Assembly (NCBI GenBank): GCA_028641055.1
Contig: CM054058.1
Location: forward strand, 239,244,187-239,308,186
Length of the DNA: 64,000 nucleotides
Reading direction: 5' to 3'
From: Alopecurus myosuroides
Taxonomy: Eukaryota > Streptophyta > Magnoliopsida > Poales > Poaceae
Made by a program: the position numbers and the translations under genes. The notes beneath the pieces are model-generated. The model saw only the letters and a list, made by a program, of their open reading frames with translations, was not told the DNA's origin and searched no databases. Shown here in pieces: positions 1 to 12,415 of this stretch; position 1 is the first letter of the stretch; every line of letters begins with the position of its first letter.

Positions 1-1450
1 ACGAGCATGGGTTAAGCTTGGGGATGTTGATGCATGTAAAATGCATACATGAACTTTGCATGTTATTACTTGTTTTCCCTACATATTAGCAACTTATATT
101 CATGTTTTATAATGATTTGGGGGATTTTCTGAACAATCCCCCTTCTTTTGGTTCTAACCTGTTTTTCCAGAAAACGTACTTTTTAGTGTTTCAGACTTTC
201 CGGGAGCTTCTGGACTCCAAAAAGGGCAAGGCCAAAGAGCATGGTTCAGAATTTTCGAGACGAAGACCATGGGCCAAAGTAGAGGGCCAAAAGGCCAACC
301 AGGTGGAAAATAGGACCCTCCACGCGGCCAGATTCCTTGGCCGCGTGTGGGGCCCCTTTTTGCCCCCGTGGCTCCGATGCCGTCGATATTTCTTCTCCCG
401 AGTGTCTCGTGACCTAAAAACGACTATATAAAGGGTCCCCTGGCCTTTTCGAGAAGGAGGTGGCGCCGAGAGACGAAACCACGAAACAGAGAGACAGAAG
501 GCTGCCGCCGGAGAAGATCGGAGGGGGGAAACGCTGCCGGGATCACCCCCGGAGGGCTCCACCCCCCTCCGGCGTGTTCATCATCAACATCTACAGCAAG
601 ATCAGCTCCATCTCTCCACTGTAATCTCTTGGCAAACATGATGTATGATGCAATACTATATTCCCTTGATGTATTGTGTCTCCCCGTCTATGTTTGAGTA
701 GTGAAAATTTCTTGGCAATGGTGAAATAGTTCGTTGATTGGTTGCATACAAGTTTGTTATCTTCTATGATTGTCTTTATGTACAATATATGAGTGCACGC
801 ATATGGTGGGGAATGCATGTAAGGTGATCACCGGTAGTATAATGGAGTGGTGGTGACTTGGGAGTGACAGTAACCTGAGACCGAGCCACAAAGTTAAGTT
901 ATTGGGGGATATATATAGGGGACCTTATAACGTAAGGCTATGGTGGGACTTTATGTCTTAATCAATCTTGTGCAGTCATTTACTTGGCCACATGATCCAT
1001 CATAAGGGGTTGTAGATCATTTACTTGACTATACCTATTCATGGCTCCTTCCTAGAAGAAACAACTAAGACTAAAACATGTGCTTCACTAATTGTGACAA
1101 CCACACGAACGAAACACCTATTGCTAGAACACTTGCTCCCTTGAGATATTTGAGATATTTGCTGCTTTCTACTTGTGAAACTTGCTTAGAAACTTGCTTT
1201 AGAAACTTGCTCTAGGATTACTTGCATTTTAAACTTGCTTCACTAGTTACTAGACAAACCACACTCCACGTCACTTGCTTTTAATTAGTTAGTTCCTTTT
1301 AGTCAAACTTATTGCTTTGCATAAACAGCCATATAAGAGGGTTATAGGGCTTTAGAGAATAGATAGCTTACCTTCAGCTCCTCGTGGGTTTGACACTCAA
1401 ATACTTATCGAAAGGTACTACAATTGATCTCCTGCACTTGGGAGTCATCA
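1..1450 (+). mobile_element. 3' end of a Ty3/Gypsy element: polypurine tract plus LTR
   Basis: Bases 1-27 end in a purine-rich AGCTTGGGGATGT block of the kind that precedes the 3' LTR of grass Gypsy elements. The LTR starts at 28 (TGATGCATG) and ends at 1450 (GAGTCATCA), about 1,423 bp. It has a TATA box at 425-433 and the tail motif ATCGAAAGGTACTACAATTG, which I recall from pooid Gypsy LTRs. No primer-binding site follows 1450, so this is a 3' LTR whose body lies left of the window. It abuts an inverted LTR at 1451 and may have inserted near that LTR's 3' terminus. The left target site is outside the window, so this cannot be confirmed. Confidence 0.7.
425..433 (+). promoter_or_regulatory. 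TATA box of the first Gypsy LTR
   Basis: TATATAAAG lies about 400 bp into the LTR, the usual U3/R position, followed by a GC-richer leader. Transcription would be expected to start near 455-465. Confidence 0.55.
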
Positions 1451-3019
1451 GTTGCGTGTTGGGATACCCCAAGAGGAGGGTGTGATGAGCACAGCGGTAG
1501 GAAATTCCCCTTAGTTAAGAACCAAGGTTATCAATCCAGTAGGAGGAATAGGATCTTAGGAAGGTTGATGCCACTGACGGTGGTGCTGGCGCTGCATCGG
1601 TGTCAGCAACAACGTGGAACCTGCACACAACACAACGAAAAACTTTGTCCCAACAGTACAGTGAGGTTGTCAATCTCACCGATCTTGCTAAAAACAAAGA
1701 TTAGACGTATACTGTGGAAAATGATGTATGCTTGCAGTAAGTAAAGAAAGCAGGAAATTGTTGTGGTTTGTTTAACAGTGTGGAAAATGGACCGGGGTTC
1801 ATAGGTTCACTAGTGGTGTCTCTTCGTAAAAGATAGCATGATGGGTGAACAAATTACAGCTGGGCAATTGACAAATAGAGGTTGCACCGTAGTGCACAAT
1901 ATAACATGATGATTAATATGATATTTAGTGTGGGCATTACAACAATATACATAGACCAACATCCATCTACATCTATGAGTAATAATCCACCCTCAGGTTA
2001 TCACCCGAACCCGCTTAGGTATTAAGTTGCAAGCAACAGATAACTGCATTAAACAAAGTGTGTAATGTAAGCAATGATTATGCACGCGGTCACTCTCACC
2101 GCTGTTTTCTCCCTAATGGCAACAACTCATCACCCTTCACGTTTCTATCACTCGAGCAAGGTGGTGAGGAGGCATGAACCCACTATCGAGCATAAATACT
2201 CCCTCTTGGAGTCACTAGCAACTACTTGGCCAGAGCAACCACTAGCAACGGAAAGCATGCAATATCACAAATAGCATATGCAAATAAAGACTATAATCAA
2301 CTAGGCATTAGGCCAATATTCATCGGATACCAGCAAACACACCATATAGAATTACATAAGATCAATCTCGATCATGATAGGCGGCTCACGAGATCTAAAC
2401 ATGGAGGCATATGAGGAGAAGACAACCATCTAGCTATAGCTATGAACCCGTAGTCCAAGGATGAACTACTCACGCATCACTCCGGAGGCAGGCATGGTGA
2501 TGTATAAGCCTCTGGTGATGATCTCCTCTCTGGCAGGGTGCCGGAAACAGCTTCAGAACCCCCCTGGTCTAGGGTTAACGGTGACGGCGGCTGTGGAAAT
2601 TTTCGGGGATTTTTTATTAGGTGTTTAGGGTTTTCCATCCGGGGGATTAAATAGGCGAAAGGGCAAAGGCGGTGGAGCTCCAGGGCCCCAAACCCATAGC
2701 CTGGCGCGGCCAGGGGGCCCGCGCCACCCTATGGTGTGCCCCCCCTGGTGCCTATCTTCGACTCTTCTTTAGTGTTCTGGATGCTTCCGGGGAAAATAGG
2801 CACTTCGGGATTTGTGGGGTCCAATTCCGAGAATGTTTCGAGAACAACTTTTCTGAAACCAAAAACAGCAGAAAATAGGGAACTTGCACTTGGCATCTTG
2901 TTAATAGGTTTGTCCCGGAAAACGTATAAAAATGCTATAAATAAGAGAGAAAACAAGTAGCAATTGACATAATATGATCATGGAGCATCAGAAATTATAG
3001 ATATGTTGGAGACGTATCA
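1451..3019 (-). mobile_element. Inverted Gypsy LTR (Athila-type), 5' LTR or solo LTR
   Basis: Read on the minus strand the block opens at 3019 with TGATACGTCTCCAACATATC and runs to about 1451 with CTTGGGGTATCCCAACACGC, the layout of the other Athila-type LTRs here (19022-20599 and the split LTR at 24128/36927). It cuts the E1 gag frame at 3019/3020, so it inserted into E1. Shared landmarks are the inverted TTCAGAAAAGTTGTTCT block near 2850 and the pyrimidine-rich stretch near 2740. No matching 5-bp target duplication was found, probably because the left end was disturbed by the 28-1450 element. Confidence 0.65.
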
Positions 3020-3028
3020 ACCCTCTGA

Positions 3029-4045
3029 TCTTTAAAACATGCTCAAGATTTTATTAGTACACAAACTGCTTTTAATAAATTTGTTGAGGAAAAGTTTGGC
3101 AAAATTGATTTTCTTGCTTCTAAAGTTGATAGCCTTGATCTTGATGTTGATTTTCTGAAACTAAACTTTATGCCTCATGATGTTAAAGAGAGCAAAACTT
3201 TGAATGCCATCCAAATTCAAATTGATGACAATGTTAGGATGTTAGCTGAATTGCATGCTAGATGGGAAAGAGAAGATGAAATAGCTAGAAAGAATAATAT
3301 AGCTAATGTTTGCACCATTATCACCACTAGTAAAGCTGAAGCTTCTCATTCTAGTAAAGTAATTGGTGTTGGCAATACTCCCACTTCTGCTATTAAAAAT
3401 GCAAAACTGCCTGAAACTGCTAAAAATGTTCCTGATAAAAGTGCTGAAATTTTTAGAAACATGGGAGACAATGGCCCCATTACCTTTGATAAAAATGATC
3501 TTGACTTTGATGGTTGCAACATAACTGAAGTGATTAAGTTCCTACAAAATCTTGCTAGTTGTCCTAATGCTAGTGCTATGAATATGGCTTTCACAAAACA
3601 TATTACAAATGCTCTCATGAAAATTAGAGAGGATGAATTAAGATGTGAAGCCTCTATCCCTAGGAAGCTAGATGATGGTTGGGAAACCATTATAAAAATG
3701 AAAGTGAATGATTTTTATTGCAATTCTCTATGTGATCTTGCTGCTAGTATCTCGGTTATGCCCAAGAAACTTTATGATATTCTTGATTTGCCACCTTTTG
3801 AGCACTCTTATTTGGATATTAGTCTTATTGATAATATTAGAAAGAAACCTTTGGAGATAGTTGATGATGTTCTTATCATGGTTAATAATAATCTTGTCCC
3901 CGTTGATTTTGTTGTTATGAATATTGAATGCAATGCTTCTTGTCCAATTGTTTTGGGAAGACCTTTTCTTAGAACTGTTGGCGCTGTTATTGATATGAAA
4001 GAAGGGAATATTAAATTTGATTTCCCACTTAAGAAAGGTACGTAA
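3029..4045 (+). pseudogene. E1 gag-protease remnant of an Athila-type Gypsy element
   Basis: The frame is open from just after a TGA at 3026-3028; the first Met is at 3170. The N-terminal third is helical, charged gag sequence (KFVEEKFGKIDFLASKVDSL, LAELHARWERE). The C-terminal part is a retropepsin: the active-site region reads CDLAASISVMPKKLYD, where Athila-type proteases usually show DLG, so the Gly after the catalytic Asp-Leu is Ala here. The flap and C-terminal core follow as DFVVMNIECNASCPIVLGRP and FLRTVGAVIDMKEG. The frame stops at 4045 (FPLKKGT) with no RT behind it. The 5' end is lost to the inverted LTR at 1451-3019. Inactivity is inferred from the missing start and the active-site change. 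Confidence 0.8.
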
Positions 4046-6086
4046 CACTTTCCTAGAAATAGGATGAAGTTTCATTTTCTTCTATTATTCGAACAAATTA
4101 CAATTTGGATGCTTCTTCACTTGAAAACACGGGAATCCACTTTTCAGGGCCTAGCTAAAAGGCATTAAAGAAAAACACTTCTTAGGAGATAACACATGGT
4201 TTTATTTTTGCTTTGTTTTTCTCTATTTTCTTTGATTAAAGAGGTTGTATACTTATGTAGAAACTCCTTTGTATCTTTATTTTCAGGTTTTAGTTGTGCC
4301 AAGTAAATTTCTGACGAAACTTGGAGTTGGTTTTGGATTTCTGCGCAGGAAACAAATTTCCGTTGTGCACCGTAAAAAATCGTTTAAAATCCATAAAGAT
4401 CATAATGATCTGAAATTTTTTGTGCTTATTCGACAAATAATTCTGCAACTTTTTCGTCCTTTAAGTTTTTCGATCTGAGCAACATAAGTGCCCCGAAAAA
4501 ATTGGTCTTTACAGACTGTTCTGGTTTTGGCAGATTCTGCCATTTTTCTTACATTTGCTCTTTTACGATGTCAAGTGGATTTATTTGCTTCACGAAACAT
4601 CAGTGGATGTATATAATGTTTAATATTATCAATATAACTTGTGCCCATATGGAACCCATGAATTTTTGTTTGTTGCACTAACCCTCTAATGCGAATTACT
4701 CTTTGAGTGTGGTGTGAAGGAATTTTCAAGGGTCAAGAGAAGAGGGTGATATAATGTGATCAAGAAGAGTGCAAAGGAAAAGCTTGAGGATGCTCCCGTG
4801 GTTCATCCCAGAAAATTCTAAAAAGGCTCAAGCATATAAGCTTGGGGATGCCCAAGGCATCCCCTTCTTCATCAACAATTTATCACGTCACTTCTAGTGA
4901 AACTATATTTTTATTCGGTCACATCATATGAAGTTTACTTGGAGCGTCTGTTTGTTTTCCTTTCTGCAATAATATAGTGGTACCCTAGCATTCTTTTTGT
5001 GGTATAGATACACGCTCCGCTTTTTCGTTTGAATACTTGCTATGCTCGTATTCTTAGTTTTTCTTCTAGTTACTTGAAATTTCCTGTTTAGCTCTTGTTT
5101 TTCTTGCATCTCTTATTCAGATCTGTTAGTTTTAGTAGAATTGTGTTATTACTCTCTTTTTTCATTGCTGCATCTCTTGGAGAGTTTTTTATTATTATGA
5201 AATGCTTAGTGTTGGAAAGCAGTAGTACAGTTTTCGTGCTTATAATTGTGCAAATAGAAGCTTGTATGGACTGTGGCTAGACTTTTTCATGTCATGCTAG
5301 ATGTTATTTTAATTATAAAGCCTAGTGCTTATTTTTGTAGCATGATTTGTCTAAAATATCTGAGAGTGTTTAATGTGCCTTAGAAATAATCATGAGTTGT
5401 TCTTGTCATTTTCAAGCATAAATTTGTGGTGTTCTTCTTTGAATTTTTTATTTGGTTGATTTGGCGCATGCTCACACCATGTTTATGACTATGAACCAGT
5501 CACTTATAGCCTCTATGGTCATTTAGTTTTTGAACTTGTAGTACCACTTATGCTTTGATTAATGATGTTTTTGTCGCTATGCATGATTATGGCCATTATT
5601 GCTCTCTTGATTTGTCGCTCCCAGTCTTTTGCTAGCCTCCACCTATACTGAGTATGAGCTCTACTCGTGCATCCAACTCCCAAAAACCAAAGTTTGCCAA
5701 ATGTGTCCACATACCTACCTACATGTGGTATTTAACTGCCCACTTCAAAGTAAATTTCTCTTGTGTTACCTTTAAAACCTTCAAAATTACTCATGTTTTG
5801 TGCTCCTGTTTTAGCTCATGAGGATGTAAATAGAGAATCTTTATCTCACTTGTTGATTGGACTTTCACACCCTGTACTAGTGGCTTCATCTGCTTATCCA
5901 ATTGATAGAAGAGCTGGTAGCAGGGTGCCTAGCCCTAAAGTAATACAACAAATTCTCTTCACTATTTTTGCCCCTGATTTATCAGTCAAAGCATAATTGT
6001 TTAAACAAAAGAGAAAGAGGGATGGCCTTCTACCCAGATGTGTCCTTCTATGGGAGCCGCTCTTGTGAAGTCTAGTTGGCTTGTGA
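4046..6086 (+). mobile_element. E1 non-coding internal region replacing pol (left part)
   Basis: Two kilobases of AT-rich sequence without a plausible frame. It contains TTTCTGCGCAGGAAAC near 4340, a block I recall from Triticeae Athila-type (Sabrina/WHAM-like) internal regions. The same tract occurs inverted in E2 (about 21360-23330), in the same order relative to gag and LTR, showing one family architecture with gag followed by non-coding DNA instead of RT and integrase. It is broken at 6087-6091 by the Tat-lineage insertion and resumes at 18293. Confidence 0.7.
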
Positions 6087-6091
6087 CGTAC

Positions 6092-6637
6092 TGTCGAGAC
6101 ATCGTAGTAGAGTTCATAGACTGGGTACCATGAGCCTACGGGTAGAAACGTGGAGGGGCGTGGTAGCACAACAACCAGGAACACCAAATTTACCCAGGTT
6201 CGGTACGTCGCAACTTAGGCGGCATTCCTACTCCTGCAATCTCACTAAATCAGGGCTGAAGCCTGAAGTATACAAAGTACAATGTGAGTAGGTTTCGCTA
6301 ACTCGGCGAGGATCAACTTCTCGGCGAGTTGGCTTCTAGCTAATTGTTCTCTCTGTTCTTCTCTCCCGTCCGGCTTTATATAATAGCCGGGTTAGGGCTT
6401 ACAGAAAGGAAACCTAGAAGACTACGGGAAGTATCCTAACTTGGAAAGCAGGAATCCGTCTTCTACTCCAAGCCGCACCACTTTGGGCTGTGGTCCGGGT
6501 TCTTCTAGAATCCGGCTTCTGTGCGTCAGCTTACTGGGACGCCTAATGGACTGTGATCCATTACCAATCAGGCCACCCTGGTAATCCGGCTCTTTAGGAC
6601 TATGCCAGATATACCCCTACTCAGTATATATCCGACA
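6092..6637 (-). repeat. Tat-lineage 3' LTR (left copy, 546 bp)
   Basis: On plus it opens TGTCGAGACATCG and closes TATATCCGACA. It is a direct repeat of 17745-18287. On the minus (coding) strand it begins TGTCGGATATATACTGAG. The adjoining block on plus is GTAGCCCCCAAGAAGG, that is a minus-strand polypurine tract CTTCTTGGGGGCTAC. Confidence 0.93.
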
Positions 6638-6888
6638 GTAGCCCCCAAGAAGGATTGAGACTTGATCCTGACACCTTTCGTCAACTCGCATTCTGCTCCG
6701 AGAAATGTTGGCTCTTTGTCTCGATTCTTCTTTTTCTTAAGATGCCATAATGCATAACTCAAATTTTATAAAAATCCGGCTTTCCCTCTCACGAATGTAG
6801 AGAAGGAGTTTCTTGACATGTAACCCAAAACTCGGATTTTCCAGAATCCGGCTTTTCTTCCACGAGCCTTCGTGGAGAAGGAACCTCG

Positions 6889-7100
6889 TGACGTCAGCGA
6901 TAGAAGCGTGCTGACATCACGTACGTTTGGGTTCAGTCAAATCCTGAAACGTATCTCTGACAGATTCTCGCGTGAAACGAGGAGATAGCAGTTATCATTC
7001 GCCTCCTCATTTCCCGGATTTTCTGGCGTGACACGCGTCGCAGATCTAACGGTCAAAAGAGCCGTTAGCACGTATCGTAACGCATTTCTGGCTATAAATA
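6889..7100 (+). promoter_or_regulatory. Putative promoter of the antisense accessory gene
   Basis: A TATAAATA box at 7093-7100 lies 170 bp before the ATG at 7270. Upstream are TCTAACGGTCA at 7045-7055, a full match to the mitosis-specific activator consensus YCYAACGGYYA bound by three-repeat MYB factors in other plants, and an inverted AACGG core (CCGTTAG 7062-7068). A palindromic bZIP-type TGACGTCA sits at 6889-6896, with a degenerate TGACATCA about 20 bp on. Motif matches are seen; promoter function is inferred. Confidence 0.5.
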
Positions 7101-7269
7101 GCCATCCACGGGCACTCCGGTTGCTCTTCTGCTCCCTCTTCCATCTTCCAAGACCTCAAGCGCCCACTGCTCCCGAGCCAAAGACTTAGAGCGAGCAGAG
7201 CCCGTGCACACCACGCCGTCCCCGGAATCTACCATCGGAGGCTCGCAACCCTCACTGTGCCGCCCGCAA

Positions 7270-10200
7270 ATGGCATCCGGCGATTCACCGCGCGCCGCAG
7301 AGGAGAACGTCATCGCCCGTGACATCGACGACATTGACCCGCAGCTCGACTCCCCGAGCCGTGCCGCCGCGAACATGCCGAAGAATCCTTCCGGCGACCA
7401 GTCCCGCAAGGATCCCCTTCTCGTGGCTGAGAACCTGGCAGCTTCCTCGTCCGTGCCGCCTCCGCCCTTCGTCCCCGAAACGGCGGAAGAAAAAATCCTC
7501 CCCGTCGGAGAAGAGCTCGCCGCTGCGGCCGCCGCCGCCGGAGCCAAAGACGAAGTCGAGTTATCCGGGAATTGGATCCGGTGTAACTTATCCCCTTTCC
7601 TTCTTCCGACAATGGAGAAGGAGGGGCTGATTGTGAAGGGGAAGTGGCGGCACGAGGAGGACGAGTCCGAGCCCTTGCCCAAAGCCGGGGAAAGGGTTCT
7701 CCTAACCTCGCATCTTTCTCGAGGTATGGGAATTCCACCTTCCGCCTTATTTCTCCAAGTTCTTAACCACTACAACATACAACCCCACAATCTGCCTCCA
7801 AACTCCATTCTTTATCTAGCCGGGTTCCAGGCCCTCTTCGAAGGGTATCTAGGATTAGAGCCTAGGTTAGACTTTTAGCAATATTGCTTTGGGGTTAAGC
7901 GAAACCCCTCTGAGGGCTCACTCCCGACTTGCGGGACCATATCCTTCACCCTACGTAAATTTAGGGAGGATTGGTCCCCAAGATCAAAACATCGGAATCC
8001 GTCAAATTTTGGACGGGTTCTTTTTCTACCACCAAGACATCCCGTTTCCTGGAAAGGAAACAGGGATTCCACCTTTCGCCAACTGCACTGCCACTCCCCA
8101 GGACAACTGGGCCGTGGAGGCAGTTCAGATTCTGCCGCCGGATCTTCCAAGGATCAAACAGTGCATCGCGAAGCTCGTTTCCGCGTCTCCTCCTCTCACC
8201 GGCATGGATACAGTCCTAAGCTGGTTGGAGAGACAAATTCAACCTTTGGCCCACCATGGTCCTCGACTCTTATGCGAATACACGGGAACCGAGGACGCCA
8301 TGCGGACAACGAACAAATGTTTGACAGCGAAAGATTTGAGGAAGCGTGTAAACCAGTTGGTCGCAACACGCGACCGATATGAGGAAAGCCGGACGATGTA
8401 CACAGCGACAAACCCGGCTCCAAAGGTACATCTTTTACATTCTGGGCTTTGGTTTTGCGTTTCTTCTTTCTCGGATAATTGTCTTAACCCGTACTTTGTC
8501 TTTTTTCACAGATTGTCGATCTTCCTGAGGCAGATCTTGCGACCGATGCCGAGTTGGACGCAATGCGTGCCAACTTTGCAGGCGGACAGAAATGCAAGAA
8601 GCCTTCCGCTGCCCATGAGGTAATCGATCTTGACAGGGTTCCCGTCGCTACTTCCAGGTAAATCATCCGGGTTACTTCTTTCTCTGCTTTTTTTCACAAG
8701 ACTTCTTATTATTTTCTATGAATTCTAACATCTCCAATTTTATATTTCTAGCCTGGCTCCGACAACATTGAAGCCAAAAGGCCGAAAGAAAATCAAGTAT
8801 GTGGCTCACAGAGGACCACAACCTTCTCCTGCTACTGCTCCAGACACTCCGGTCACAGCTACAGAAGGAAACACTACGGCCAGGGAAGAAGAAACCCAGC
8901 AAACCAGCCAGCATGTTGTGCCGGAAACGTACACGAGGGAAAAGGCGGTACCGGAAGTGGGTGGCCCTTCTCACACAGATGGGGAGGAGCCCATTCCGAC
9001 TTTCGATAAGGATTTCAAGGTAAAAGAAGAGTCTTTTGACGAACACGAATTTATAAAACTGTGGGCGATAAAACACTTCGCTCCTGCTCCTTTAATCCGT
9101 CCTTGGCCAAAAGGCGGGTTTGTTGTCAGAAATAACTTCGTATTTTCACCTCGGCAGGTCATCCAGGACGGCCTCTGCCACGTCGGGATTCTTTTTGCAG
9201 AGTATGCAAAAGAATTCAACGAAAACTTTTCGGGTCTGCAACGGCTGAGCCAGGTAAATATCTCTAGCACCCAAGCAATAAGTCAATTGCATACTTTTGT
9301 CTTAATGTTTTTTTCATTGTTATGCTTGTTTTTAACTTAAGCATTATTTGTCTCTTTTCCGTGTTTCAGCAAACTGCTGAGAACATCAACATGGAAGTTT
9401 TCAATAAACTTACCATCAAGAACAAGGAGGTGAAAAACCTTCTTTTTATTCTTGAGGATAAGGGGGCAGAACTGGCATCCATTCAGCAACAGCTGAGTGA
9501 ATCAGCAGGTAAAAAATTTATCTACTTTCAGTTGTGATTTTTTCTAAGTAGTTTTCCGAGTTTTTAACTCTTCCTTTACTTGCTTTTCAGCTTCTTTGGC
9601 GAAAGCCAAACAAATTGCTGAAGATGCCGGCAATACCGAGAACCTCCATCGCGAGAACATGGATCTTCACAAGCTGACTGTGAAGCTCCAGAAGGACCTG
9701 GAGGCCAGCCAACTAGTTGTTGGCATTGCCGAATCTAAGGCCTCCAGCCAGGCCGAGAAAGACAAGTCTACAATCAGGGACCTGGAGAACGCCCTGAACC
9801 AGCGCCTGGAAGAAGGCACCGAGATGGATCGGATTCTCGGTAAGTAATTTGTCTTTTACCGGATTTTCCATATCTCTCTTCTTCTGTTATTCTGACATTT
9901 GTCTTGTTGATTGAAACAGAAAGTGGCCCCCAGCTTACCCAGATTGAAAGAATCCGGGCCTTCGGGAAGGTCTTCACCGTGCTCAAGGCCGTGGGAATGC
10001 TACTTATCAACAAGTACATTCCTGAGAAATCTGGGGAGCTCTCGGAAGTCAGCAATCTTCCTGAGGCTATTGTGGAGGTGGCGAACCGCAAGGATTCATG
10101 GCTCCGCTCCGCGGCTCGTGGTGGAGCACGCATGACCCTTAAGCTCATGCGTATGCACTACCCCACCGCCAAATCTTGGCGCGTGGCGTCCGGCATCCCG

Positions 10201-10362
10201 CAAGGATACACGGACACCCAGCGTACCAGCATCTTTGAAGAAATCAAAGGTCACGCCACCAAAATTGCCACTATGGTGAACATCTCCACCTTCTACCCCG
10301 AGGAGGCAATCCCGTCAACTCCTGAGGAATCCAGGAGAGAAGAAGAAGAGTCGGATGCCTGA
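7270..10362 (+). pseudogene. Antisense accessory gene of the Tat element (Transposase_28-like), six exons
   Basis: Start ATG 7270 in good context (GCAAATGGC). Exons 7270-8425, 8512-8657, 8752-9253, 9370-9508, 9591-9839 and 9920-10362, all introns GT-AG with pyrimidine-rich acceptors and compatible phases. Exon 1 contains HLSRGMGIPPSALFLQVLNH and LFEGYLGLEP, matching the plant putative gypsy-type transposon domain (PF04195), then WLERQIQPLAHHGPRLLCEY. Exons 4-5 are a Glu/Lys-rich coiled coil; exon 6 is a globular tail ending in an acidic EEEESDA. Exon 1 is damaged by a TAG at 7876-7878 and a frame change between about 7945 and 7990; everything after is open. It converges on pol. Extra ORFs, often antisense, are known in Tat elements; the role of the protein is unknown. 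Confidence 0.8.
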
Positions 10363-11107
10363 GAAGCTTCTTGGTCCTGGGTAGGAGATAGGAAAATAGA
10401 AGTATTACTGATCTTACAATGTAACACTTATTATAATGCTATCTATTCTTTTGTATAAACAAGTACTCCGCTTTTGCAGTTAACTTATTAAGTCTTTGCA
10501 AGTTTTCCGGGTTTTAATTCCTTTATCTTCTAAGTTCTTTGGTTTGTATGTCTTAACTGTCCTTAGTGTTTGAAATGGCTCGATAGTACGTAATCTTCAT
10601 GCCAAATGACTCGGTACAACCAATCAGTCAAAACTCGGAAACATGGATCGTACTAAAGGCATTTTTACTGACTAGTTCCAGTGACCCAACATAAAAACAA
10701 TCAGATTATACTTAGAGAAAAAGTAAGGAACTGCAAAAAAGTATGAAACTCAGGCACGCAGGCACAATCTGGGTTTCCTTAATCCTCCTTAGGCTGAGTA
10801 GAATTCAGTTTTTATAACTCCGAGCACGCAGGCACAATTCATGTTAACATTGAGCATTTTGAAAGATCATTGGGAAATAGATAAAACGGACTTATGCTTT
10901 GCATGAAAACAGATAAAACAGTAATGCATGAATTATGACAACTTTATTTCATGATCTCAAAGATGTTTACATAGAAATTGAACTAAGTGTAGAAGGGACG
11001 TAACTGCTGGATGCTCGAGGGCCTTTTTGTCTCTCCTAGCTCAACATCTATCTTTCTCTTTCTTTTGCGATTCGGACGCTTGGGATCATCTTCCGTGTCT
11101 CGAATAT
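10363..11107. other. Spacer between convergent accessory gene and integrase
   Basis: AT-rich, no supported frame. It probably holds both 3' UTRs. A CACGCAGGCACAAT motif occurs twice (near 10755 and 10825). Nothing else stands out. Confidence 0.5.
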
Positions 11108-12410
11108 CTACAAGATAATAAGACCCATTTTCATAGCCTTGCTAATGACAAATGGTCCCTCCCAGACTGGGGCTAACTTGTGCTTTCTTTCTTGCACCAA
11201 TCTTAGCACTAGGTCACCTTCTTTGAAAGATCGATGCCTAATTTTCTGACTATGGTAGCGTCTCAATCCTTGATGATAAATGGAGGATCTTTGAAGCACA
11301 AGGTCTCGTTCTTCTTCTAAAAGGTCGACGGCATCCTGTCAAACACATTCGACATCCAAGTCATCGTAAGCCTGCACTATTGGGCTATCATGGAGCATGT
11401 CCGTTGGAAGCATTGCTTCTGCGCCATAAAACAAGAAAAACGGGGTTTCCCTGTTGATCTATTTGGCGTCGTTCGAATACTCCAAAGCACGAAAGGTAAT
11501 TCTTCTACCCATGCTCCAGCTTCTCTATGAAGAGGAGATTCGAGTCTTGGTCGTATTCCTTGCAGGATTGAGCTATTCATTCTTTCAACATGCCCATTGG
11601 ATTGTGGGTGAGCCACATATGCAAGGTCTAGGCATATTCCCGTTTGTCGGCAATATTTTACCAACTCTCCAATAGAGAAATTTGCCCCGTTGTCCGTGAT
11701 TATACTGTGTGGAACGCCATATCTCATGACTACGTCAATGATGAAGTTTATGGCGGTCACACCGTCAAGTTTTTTTATGGGTTTGGCCTCCACCCACTTG
11801 GTGTACTTATCCACTGCAACAAGTAGATGTGTAAGTCCGCCTCTTGCAGTTTTGAATGGTCCCATCATATCTAGCCCCCAGACCGCGAACGGACATGTTA
11901 TAGGGATAGTTTTGAGTGCCTGAGCTGGCATATTCGTCTGCTTGGCGTAATACTGACATCCGGCACATGTGTTTACTATGTGTTCGACATCTGTCTTGGC
12001 TGTGAGCCAGAAAAACCCTGCGCGGAATGCTTTTTTGCTGTGCTTTTTGATTGAGCATGATGTCCGCAATCTCCTTCATGGATTTCTTGCAAGATTTCTC
12101 GTCCTTCTTCTGGCGAAATACATCGCTGAAAAATTCCGATAGTGCTGCATTTATACAGGCAACCATTAATTACCGTGTATCCTTTGCAACGACGCTGTAT
12201 CTGTCTTTGCAAGACCTCGTCTGCTCCATCCAGGAACTTCTTATCAACTAAGAAGTTTAAGTATGGAATTGTCCAATCCGGGTTAACGAGCAGGACTTCA
12301 ATTGACTCGGAAACAAGAGGGTAATCCACATCTCCACATTCGATTGATGGTTCGTGCAAATGCTGAACAAACACCCCAGGTGGTAAGGTTCTCACTCTTT
12401 CCGATCCCAT
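11108..12410 (-). pseudogene. Tat-lineage integrase (frameshifted)
   Basis: Integrase inserts the cDNA into host chromatin. The N-terminal HHCC zinc finger is split over two frames: IHEGDCGHH in one and CAGCQ in the next, so a frame change lies near 12000-12060. The catalytic core is complete: D in WGLDMMGPF, D in ITDNGANF, E in NGHVERMN, with 35 residues between the last two (DD35E). A stop follows near 11377; a C-terminal piece (FKEGDLVLRLVQ, LAPVWEGPFVI) resumes at 11299-11108, matching the GPY/F-type tail. No chromodomain is seen, as expected for non-chromovirus Tat elements. Confidence 0.88.
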
Positions 12411-12415
12411 GCGGG

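Noticed and set aside
1451..3019. Solo LTR with a 5-bp target duplication
   Set aside because: Left CATCA/CAGT and right ACCCT do not match; boundaries are kept approximate.
7092..7738. Long minus-strand frames opposite the accessory gene
   Set aside because: Shadow frames of the GC-rich exon 1; the plus strand has the domain, ATG, TATA box and splice sites.
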